Program-made: the position numbers and the translations under genes
In this document: one piece after another, positions 56,683-64,000 of the stretch
How the letters are laid out: each line of letters begins with the position of its first letter
Numbering within the stretch: position 1 is the stretch's first letter
From: Brienomyrus brachyistius
Taxonomy: Eukaryota; Chordata; Actinopteri; Osteoglossiformes; Mormyridae
Reading direction: 5' to 3'
Assembly (NCBI RefSeq): GCF_023856365.1
Contig: NC_064542.1
Location: forward strand, 10,037,363-10,101,362
DNA length: 64,000 bases
The notes under the pieces: generated by a model
What the model saw: the letters and a program-made list of their open reading frames with translations, nothing else
What the model was told of the DNA's origin: nothing
Database searches by the model: none

Positions 56683-59600
56683 ACATTTGAAACAACCAAT
56701 TTAAAGGAAATCATTTCAAGCAGCAATAAACTGAAAACCAAATTATACTTAGGAAAGTGCTGTTCTGAGTTATAAAGTTCATTGCCGAGTCTCACTGGGC
56801 GATTTTTTGATTAGTAACACCTTTGCAGTAACATAAAACACCAAACATTTGTGTTTAGTATCCCTTTGGGAGCCAATGACAATTGTAATTAATAGCAAAA
56901 TAGAACAGAATTGAATGGGTCTGTCTAAAAATGATGACACTTAAAAATTAAAATTAAGTGTCTGTGCAGAACACATTTGCGGATATGTTAAACATTGCTT
57001 GTCAGTGGAACCAATTATGTTATGGAACCAATAAATTTGCAGCATTTTTACAGAATTAAGCAAGCATCCCAAGGCTTCTCAACAAAGTGTATATACTGAC
57101 AGAAGTGCTCATCCAGACTCATTACTGCCAATGTAATGGGCCCATGGGTGCAGAGTCTGGGGTTGTGCGTCCCTCCCAATTTCAGTAACGCTCCCATGAC
57201 TTGTTGCCCCTCCGATATAGAGAAATACAGCCCACCTGCCGGATGTCCCAGTTCACGTTCCACTGCCTCATGTTGTTGTAGCGCCAGGTCTTCACTACGT
57301 CCCCTACACCCAGGTCTATGCGGATCAGCCGGTTGTTAGCGATGCCGAGGACCTCGTCTTTCCGACTGCCCTTAAACCTGGTGGGGGGGGAATCACTTCT
57401 TTAGCCCTCTGTTGTAATGCATAAAGCAGATCATGCCGAACTGGGATCGTGCCTGGAGATGATTTTGTCCCCTGAACATAACACTACACTACATCCTGAC
57501 TTCATCTGTCAAACCTATGTGTTAAACCTTATCTGCTGACATCCTTATGAATGAAATAAGCAGAAAATATGGTGTCGCTTTACAATAAGGCTGCCCGTAT
57601 ATAGAGCTTACGAATGGTTTACAATCTGGTTATTAATTAGGCGGTAACATTTTGTAAATTATTAATAGACAATTTTAAACAAGTTATAACACATTTTTCT
57701 TGTTATTAACGAGTTACTACCATTTACAAGTGGCGAAAGGGAGCCTTATTGTAAAGTGATACAGAAAATATTATATCTGGAATTTATATTGGTCAATAAT
57801 AAAATGCAGGTTTTCTTTGGACATGAATCCCATGTAGTGGCAAGATTTAATACAATAGTGATACATTGTGTCTTTCATTCTATTGTGGAACATTTGTCTT
57901 CTGCATCCCTGATGTTTGTCGGTATCAGTATACACACACAACAGGGCTGTGTTTGCAGCACTTTCACAACACCATGCAACACCATGAGTTTGTGTGACCC
58001 CTAAGCTAAACATATTCCAAATATTTTACGTTTACCCATGAGACTAATTTAGACTTAGAACTGTGAAATATGTGGTCCTAGGACAGCCAGCCTACCTCAC
58101 CACGAAGTAGGACACCCCAAAGTCAGGCAGTGCCTGCCAGATCTGCAGGAATTTCTGGATGCCATCAGTTAGGGAGAGCTGTGCCACATTTTGATAGGAC
58201 TCCAGGATGCGAGGGGTTAACTGGAGGAGGGACATTTAGTTGTTAGTGGGAGCTCAGGGTGAGATTTAAGCTACATCCTGAATCATTCAAATCATTTTTT
58301 ATCAGTCAGCTCGAGGATTTTGGAGAGATATGAATACTGAATAATTTGTAGCGTTGGAAATGAAAAAAGAGTGACCTTAGAATCCTTTTCCCCATCAAAG
58401 AACATGCTGCAATAGGGTTACAGAACAGTAAAAGAATTAATTTTCATGAGTGTAGGATCATGTCAGACCTGTTTGGTCTTGTACTTCTTGTGGTAGCGGG
58501 GGGAGACCAGGCTGTGGGTGTTGATGTTGTCGTCGGCTTGGGCGGACGTGGTCCCAGGGTTGGCGCGCTGCATGGAGAGGAAATTCTGGATATTCTCCAC
58601 CTCGCTGGTGAAGGAGCTGTCCGCCAGGTTCTTGCCCTTGGAAGCAAGGCGGCATGCAGCCATCCACCGGGAATACTGCTGCTCCTGTTGGGGGCAGAAT
58701 ATACCCATGAGTCTCTGCCTTTTTGAGGGGGGGGGGGCATGTTTGCTGGTTAAGAATGTGAACTAAACAAAAGTTTGCTGATCCTAACCTTTAATCAATT
58801 CAATACCCAGTTCTATAATCTGGTGCGATGTTGTAAACTTTGAACGACAGCATCTACTAAAAAACTGCTAATAGCTAACAGATATTAAAGACTAAATATC
58901 TCTCAGGATATAGAAAAACTCTTCTGCGTGCAAAATTTTATGAACAAAAAACCTGCTGAACAGGGGGATTATAGGATTTATAGCATTTTGAAATAAAGTT
59001 TGTGGGTGTGCAGAGTGTTCCTGGGATCTACCCATATGACTCCCAAGTCATTCGCTTTAGTCATAAATGGGCGTCGCCCTCTCACATTTTCGCAGCGGAG
59101 ATACACTTCGTTCATGCCCTCTGGACTCGGGATCAAGAGCTTGATGCAGAACTTCTGGCCTGCCACATTCACGTCGCCCGCGACCTCACAGCCTGGTGGA
59201 TCATGAAGCATCACTCACAAATTCCAGTTCTAATTTGCAATGTGTGTGTGTCACACATGATGATATGTTAGTCTCAATGCAAATTATATGTCTTTGTCCA
59301 GCCCTGTGTGTCAGTATATCCCTTACAGTGTGAGTGGATAGAGTTTTTTTTTAAAAAATAGCTGAAGACTCTGGGCCTTTTTATTTGAGGCATTAGGATT
59401 CGTTCTTTTAAAGATCGTGTCTGTGTGAATCCCTCACAAAGACGGAGAAACGGTGTCTGTGTTCAGTACCCTTTAGGTCCATCTTCTGAATGGGCTCTCC
59501 AATGCTTTCCTCTTTGCTCTTGAAGTAAGAGATTGAAGTGTCCTTAAATGAAAACCAGTACTGCTTATAGCCTTTGAGTGTCAGCCTCTTTGGTCTGCAT

Positions 59601-62600
59601 CAATGTCAGAGAAAGAGAAGGAAAAAAATGAATAACCTGTATCTGTTTTCTCCATATATTGTTTTGTTGACATATTTAAAGCATAAATGCTTAACAGCTA
59701 AACCTTAGTTAACACAGACGGACACATCCAACCAGGGAAACATCGGTAATGTCAGTTGACTTGTGAAATCATTTGTTTGCATAACATTTTATTATGAAGT
59801 TTTACCGAAATATCTTCAAGTAGTCATGCAGTTCAGGAGCTGTTGTCATGGTTTCCTGTTTAAGTAGAAAAGCATGATCATTCACTGGTGCTACACCCCA
59901 CAGTCACCATCTCCTTTGCCCTTCGTTAACAATGAAGCGACACTTCACTTGAGAAGGCACAAGTAACTTAGTAACTCAGGTTCTAGTCGTGCACGAATAA
60001 TGAACAAATATAGTAACTGCATGAAATACATGGACTGTTATGATTGATTAATGATAAACAAACATGGGATCAGTATGTAACTAACACTTAATTTCTAATT
60101 CCTTGTGCTTCCTCAAGTGTTTTCCTAATTCCTAATTCCTCAAGCCCAAAATATTTATGGCATACAGTATTGCAGTCATATTTGTAATATAAGTACACAT
60201 AACCAAAAACCACTTACCTTTAATTAGAAAAACATGGTTCATGGTGTTATTACCCCAAGTGTGATCTCCTTTGATCTCTGTTACCGGTGAGTCTCTTATG
60301 CTAGTGGATGATAACATAGTGGAAGAGCCGAGTGACTGACCAGCATGTCCATGCAGCTGCTCTCGCCCTCCATTTTGACCTCCAAGCACTGCAGGGCAGA
60401 TTCTAGGTCATCCATTGCTGGAGAAGACATCATGGCCTGGGGCTCCGACTGCGAGACTTTGTTGATGTGGTACTGTGTGTGACAGACACCAAATCTGTCA
60501 TTACTATACTTCCTTCAAAAACTTGAAGTTGTCATCTATAATGCACTATGGATACCTTCGTAATACATTATAATGGTCGGTGTGAGACTTAATGACTACA
60601 TCTTCTATTGACAATCATAAGGTATTATCATAATGTTAGTTATAATACTTCATCTATAATGCATTATGGATACCTTCGTAATGCATTATAATGGTTGGTG
60701 AGAAACGTACTGAAGCGTTACAGAATCTTCTATTGACAGTCATAAGGCATTATAATGTTATATATATAATCATAGAATTATAATACTTCATCTATAATAT
60801 ACCATAGATATCTTCATAATGAATTATGCAATGGGAGTCATGAGTGGCTCTGTGGGCTAAGCCCCTGATTCCTTGATCAGAAGGTCGCCGATTCAAGCCA
60901 CCAGCCTCAGTAAAAGAGTCACATGTCCATGGCCCCTTAAGCAAGTGCCTAACACCCCTCCCCCTAACAGCTCTAGGGGTACCAACCATTGGCTGACCCT
61001 GCATGGTCACCCCCCTCCAAGCTACAGAGAGCAAGATGGACCAGGCAAAGAGAAGAATTACAAAGTACCTGTACTCATACTCGTGCAAATAACAAATAAA
61101 TGATGCATCATTAAATGGTTATTCTAAAAATTAAGGATGCCTTGTCCTGCATTTTGAAGGTATCTATAGTGCATTACAGATGAGAGCTTCATAAAACATT
61201 CATGATGCATAATAAACATGGTTATGATATGTTTAGCTTTTTATAAATATTTATAGCCATGTTTATAATGCTTTATGAATGCATTATAATGTGTTATGAA
61301 TGTATTCACAGATTCTTGTACACATGGCATTCATAGAGAGTGTTACTTAAGGTGTTACTGTTTCTACTTATTTTTAGTGGTAGGGCACTTTTTTTAGTCA
61401 CATATATTGTCAAATTGACTATATCTGATCTCTTTTGAAAACACTGAGTTCCTGATGACATAGCACTGCAAGTTAACATATGCCTGCTGGGTGATGTTGT
61501 TTCTTCTGCATACTAAGATAATGAAGCTCCTTCTATCACCTGCAGGGCAGCAAACAGCATCATCTCCTCCTCTGTGCAGTCAATGTCCTCCAGGAGGATG
61601 GCCCACCGGGCCTGTTCGTATAGCTGGGTCAGACGGACAGCATCGTACTAAGGGAGATGGACAGAGATATGGAGCTTCAGAGTGTTGCAGGTAACAGTCA
61701 GACTGAACAAAGAGCATAGACATAACACCCATGTGGGATTCGATCCAGATCTCCAACCAATGACATTACAGGTAGGGGTCACATGATCAGTCAGACGCAA
61801 ATAGTGATAGATTTTCAAATAAAAACCATATCTGTCCACCAACATAGTCATAGCAGGGGTCAGAGGGAGGTTGTGTATGTTTAAAGAAATAGCATATTTC
61901 ACACGTTTCTTACAATTGCCTTTAGTCTACACCTGGGGTCATCAACCTTTTTGAAACTGAGAGCTACTTCACAGGTACTGAACCATATGAAGGGCTACCA
62001 ATTTGAAACGCCCTCCTAAACTTCATGTATAATACACATGTTTTAAATGCTTTTTTTAGATATGGTCATTTTCAAATCTATATAAATGTAAATGTGATTA
62101 AAGAAGAATAGCAACAGGATAAAATTAAAATTTAGATGCGGCTCACTCGTGAGCTGTGCTATTTTTAGAACAGGTCCGCGGGCGACTCATGTGGTCCTTG
62201 GGGGCATCCTGGTGCCCGCGGGCACCATGTTGGTGACCCCTGGTCTAGACACTATACCAGCTTTCCTTACAGATAATTGCATAACAATCATTGTTTTTCT
62301 TGGTAACAAGTCTCAGCTAAATTAAGCACACACTTGTCTCAGAGGAACAGTTCTTAGCTGCTGATATTTTATCTAGTGATATTTAACTTCAACTTTTTTC
62401 AGTTCTAAAAATAAGTCTATTTAAAACATGAAACTTTTCACTGACTGCTGTGTAAAGATAGATTTCCCTTTGTGGTCCTAAAGGTGTCTCATTACATTGT
62501 TTTAGGTTTATTTTCTAAAGTAGTTTCAGAAAAAAATCCGTATATTTAACGCTCCTTAAATGATGGGGTTTTGGAGATATCCGTTTTTCATTGGACGGCA

Positions 62601-63386
62601 ACAATATAGTAGTTTTCCAAATGGAAAACGGGAGAAAAAACTAAAAAACCAGAATAATGTATCACAGCTGGAATGTGTCAACATATTATCAAAACAGTGC
62701 GTGAATTCTCCTTAAGTTCTCCTTAAGTAAGTTCTCCTTATAACATACACATGTAGGAAGCGGCAATACCTTAGGCTCTAGTTCATGGAAGGTGTAATAT
62801 TTAAAACGCAGCCACAGTTTGTCGTTCTCCTGGATGCCTTGCTGCATCAGGCACCGGGAGGAGTCCAGCCACCTGTGAGATTTGTGAGTTTATGAAAAGC
62901 CCAGGGAGAGAGGTTCTCTCTCACGCACACAATCAAGCACACATGCTGAAGGAGGTTTGGATACTTAGAAAATCAGAAAGACAGATGGGCCAGTTGCTAG
63001 GCGACGTCACAGCCTGCATCACACCTGCTGTGGATGTGTGCTTTGTCCACCACACTGGCGGGACGGTACATTTTGGCGATGGTCTCGGGGGCAGGCGGTG
63101 GCTGGCTCACGGAGAGCATCTTATAGGCAGCCTCCGTCTCTGGGGAGATGGCAAAGTGGACTGGCATGCCGTTGTGGAGGCTGGCTATATTATCTGGTGG
63201 GTGGAATGCCATGTTACAGACTGTTCTCTCTTTACTCGGCGGAGAATCTAGCCCTGCTTCGTCCCTCACCTACTGTCAGGGGAACTTCCGTGAGGTCATA
63301 CACTTGCTCCGGCGGCTCCTTGTCTTTTTTCTTCTTCTTTTCCTCAACAGGGCGCAGGAGCGATAGCTCCTCGGGGTGACGGATGT
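55875..63386 (-). CDS. fermt3: Fermitin family homolog 3 (kindlin-3), 5' end outside window
   Basis: Twelve minus-strand exons in transcript order: 63270-63386, 63025-63193, 62770-62872, 61540-61647, 60341-60472, 59806-59855, 59470-59594, 59086-59192, 58469-58684, 58096-58220, 57236-57377, 55875-56054. Phases match at each joint and give 523 residues plus stop, so roughly the first 145 residues (F0 and start of F1) lie to the right. Seen: the Lys-rich F1-loop region after [12 protein letters not shown]2 with [11 protein letters not shown], the inserted PH domain ([29 protein letters not shown]), and F3 ending [11 protein letters not shown]. The QW pair in MRQWNVNW corresponds to the integrin-binding site of the family. 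Kindlin-3 binds beta-integrin tails with talin to activate integrins in blood cells. It is convergent with trpt1, as in human. Kindlin family is certain; paralogue 3 rests on motifs and linkage. The a/b teleost copy is undetermined. Confidence 0.92.
56362..56490. mobile_element. Fold-back MITE in fermt3 intron
   Basis: CAGTGTTTTCCAATCCTGTC at the left and GGACTGGGAAGCACTG at the right are inverted, with arms ACAGTCTACATTTTTGCTC and its complement inside. Same family as 7550-7712. Confidence 0.7.
56640..56681. repeat. TA microsatellite
   Basis: A nearly pure (TA)n run in the last fermt3 intron. Confidence 0.95.
57236..57377 (-). CDS. fermt3: fermt3 exon with integrin-binding QW
   Basis: It encodes [20 protein letters not shown], then a [11 protein letters not shown] strand, then [12 protein letters not shown]. 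The adjacent Gln-Trp pair is the F3 residue pair needed for integrin beta-tail binding in kindlins. The acceptor is CCACCAG and the donor GTGGGC. Confidence 0.94.
57572..57762. mobile_element. Short MITE in fermt3 intron
   Basis: Ends are inverted: GCTTTACAATAAGGCTGCC at the left and GGGAGCCTTATTGTAAAGTG at the right, with an AT-rich interior of repeated TTATTAA-type motifs. No coding capacity. Confidence 0.75.
58096..58220 (-). CDS. fermt3: fermt3 F2/F3 exon
   Basis: It encodes [20 protein letters not shown] and then a [19 protein letters not shown] segment leading into F3. Donor GTAGGC; phase 2 exit matches the next exon. Confidence 0.93.
58469..58684 (-). CDS. fermt3: fermt3 exon after the PH core
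   Basis: It encodes [20 protein letters not shown], the C-terminal PH helix, then an exon-specific acidic and polar linker ending KYKTKQ. Donor is GTCTGA, weaker than consensus; homology and phase support it. Confidence 0.92.
59086..59192 (-). CDS. fermt3: fermt3 PH-domain exon 2
   Basis: It encodes [20 protein letters not shown] and then [15 protein letters not shown], the middle strands of the PH domain inserted into F2, which binds phosphoinositides in kindlins. Confidence 0.93.
59470..59594 (-). CDS. fermt3: fermt3 PH-domain exon 1
   Basis: It encodes [20 protein letters not shown] then YFKSKEE and ends MDLK plus one base. These are the first PH strands. Confidence 0.93.
59806..59855 (-). 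CDS. fermt3: fermt3 50-bp microexon-like exon
   Basis: Only 50 bp: [16 protein letters not shown] plus two bases. The acceptor is AAACAG and the donor GTAAAA. Its [10 protein letters not shown] core links the preceding acidic loop to the PH domain. Confidence 0.88.
60341..60472 (-). CDS. fermt3: fermt3 F2 loop exon
   Basis: It encodes [20 protein letters not shown] and then [18 protein letters not shown], the loop before the PH insertion. It is phase 0 at both ends. Confidence 0.9.
60533..60832. repeat. Tandem CATCTATAATGCA units
   Basis: Units start at 60533, 60651 and 60789 (CATCTATAAT..., followed by ATGGATACCTTCGTAAT and CATTATAATGG in the first two). Spacing is 118 and 138 bp. The third unit is cut short by the SINE at 60833. 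Related TA/CATT-rich DNA continues after it. Confidence 0.65.
60833..61104 (+). mobile_element. tRNA-derived SINE
   Basis: The head has an A-box-like GTGGCTCTGTGGGCTAAG and, about 30 bp later, a B-box-like GGTCGCCGATTCAAGCC, then a non-tRNA body, a short extension and an AATAACAAATAAATGATG tail. It lies in a fermt3 intron in the opposite orientation to the gene. It is a second SINE family, distinct from the GGCATGGTGG family. Confidence 0.75.
61540..61647 (-). CDS. fermt3: fermt3 F2 exon
   Basis: It encodes [20 protein letters not shown] and then [16 protein letters not shown], the conserved helical start of the FERM F2 lobe. 36 codons, phase 0 at both ends. Confidence 0.94.
61933..62242. 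mobile_element. hAT-type MITE with 8-bp target duplication
   Basis: Ends CTGGGGTCATCAACC and GGTGACCCCTG are inverted. The flanks GTCTACAC (61925-61932) and GTCTAGAC (62243-62250) match at seven of eight bases, the size typical for hAT insertions. The interior contains GTGCCCGCGGGCACCATG near the right end. It lies in a fermt3 intron. Confidence 0.8.
62770..62872 (-). CDS. fermt3: fermt3 F1/F2 exon
   Basis: It encodes [20 protein letters not shown] and then [14 protein letters not shown], strongly conserved in kindlins. Confidence 0.94.
63025..63193 (-). CDS. fermt3: fermt3 F1 exon
   Basis: It encodes [20 protein letters not shown] and then [17 protein letters not shown] and ends at a phase 2 junction that makes the Arg before WLDSS in the next exon. 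Confidence 0.9.
63270..63386 (-). CDS. fermt3: fermt3 F1 exon with Lys-rich loop
   Basis: It encodes [15 protein letters not shown] then a run of lysines ([11 protein letters not shown]) and [11 protein letters not shown]. The acceptor CCCGAAAG is inferred because [10 protein letters not shown] is where kindlin exons usually restart. It is the most upstream fermt3 exon in the window. The Lys-rich stretch corresponds to the membrane-binding F1 loop of the family. Confidence 0.85.
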
Positions 63387-63732
63387 CTTTCGGGAATATG
63401 GAGAACACAAGATCCGTCACGATGAAAATAAGGGTCAAAACATACAGAAGAGGATGACTGGGAACTGGTAGGCATTACTGGTAATAGAAATCGACATGAC
63501 CTAGATCAGACGTAATCAAGACAGTCATACATAGGATTGTGGGGGCAATCTGTAGTGTTTTTTATATTATGTGTGCATTTTTGTTTAATTATGGCCCATA
63601 GTGGATGGACTCAGTGGGCCTCTCTGTTGCCTCTTTCCTCCAGAGATGATGGTGTAGCTGCTGCTCTATGTTACCTGTTTATATAGGTACACATGTATTA
63701 CAATGACATTTGTATATTCTAAGTCAAAAGCA

Positions 63733-64000
63733 GGGGGCGGCATGGTGGTCCAGTGGTTAGCACTGTTGCCTCACCCCTCTGGGACCTGGTTTCGAGTCTC
63801 CACCTGCGTCACATGTGTGCGGAGTTTACATGTTCTCCCCATGTCGTCGTGGGGTTTCCTCCGGGTACTCCGGTTTCCCCCCACAGTCCAAAAACATGCT
63901 GAGGCCAATTGGAGTTGCTAAAATTGCCCATAGGAGTGTATGTGTGAGTGAATGGTGTGTATGAATGTGCCCTGCGATGCGCTGGCCCTCCATCCTGGGT
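63733..64000 (+). mobile_element. SINE, plus orientation, runs off the window
   Basis: GGCGGCATGGTGGTCCAGTG and GTTAGCACTGTTGCCTCACC begin the element, then TTCGAGTCTCCACC (B-box-like), GTTCTCCCCATGTCGTCGTG, and CAAAAACATGCTGAGGCC. The tail lies beyond 64000. Confidence 0.8.

Noticed and set aside
63387..64000. Further fermt3 exons at the right edge
   Set aside because: No minus-strand segment matches the expected kindlin F0/F1 sequence before the window ends; the stretch is intron DNA with a SINE.

Overview
The window is vertebrate nuclear DNA, almost certainly from a teleost fish. Evidence: genes are split by GT-AG introns; protein segments match vertebrate families; and the non-coding DNA is full of teleost-type repeats (several Tc1-like transposons, hAT-type elements, a tRNA-like SINE whose head begins GGCATGGTGG, fold-back MITEs and microsatellites). 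The species cannot be fixed from sequence alone. There are no bacterial operons, phage genes or CRISPR arrays.

Layout. (1) About 1.7-27.4 kb, + strand: neurl1b, a Neuralized-type E3 ubiquitin ligase. A tiny first coding exon at 2021-2051 is followed by a 20.5-kb intron and four GC-rich exons (22506-26984) encoding NHR1, NHR2 and a C3HC4 RING. The splice phases join into a 565-residue protein. Intron 1 holds most of the repeats in this part, including a 48-bp minisatellite at 15.86-16.85 kb. (2) About 27.4-44.1 kb: a gene-poor stretch with repeat fragments and remains of a Ty3/gypsy pol, a Tc1-like element and a hAT-type MITE. (3) 45190-46965, - strand: zbtb3, a BTB/two-zinc-finger factor with one intact coding exon. 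(4) 50474-52654, + strand: trpt1 (tRNA 2'-phosphotransferase), seven coding exons. (5) 55875-63386, - strand: fermt3 (kindlin-3), twelve coding exons; its N-terminal exons lie beyond the right edge.

The zbtb3 and trpt1 5' ends appear to face each other across a compact interval near 48.1-48.45 kb that has two CCAAT boxes and a YY1-like motif, so a shared divergent promoter is likely. trpt1 and fermt3 converge tail to tail; the same two genes are neighbours in human 11q13, and ZBTB3 is on the same human arm. The genes do not form one pathway: Notch-ligand ubiquitination, transcriptional control, tRNA-splicing/NAD chemistry and integrin activation are separate tasks.

The most striking feature is a duplicative insertion. 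A 516-bp block from the zbtb3 5' region (47679-48194) reappears at about 98% identity, same orientation, inside trpt1 intron 5 (51665-52180). It is flanked there by a 48-49-bp direct repeat of the target, with microhomology at both joints, which points to replication template switching rather than ordinary transposition. Other notable features are a minisatellite that seems to have grown from a SINE head, and matched G22 and C22 runs in neurl1b intron 2, the C run serving as the 3' splice-site pyrimidine tract. I found no wholly new biological system.
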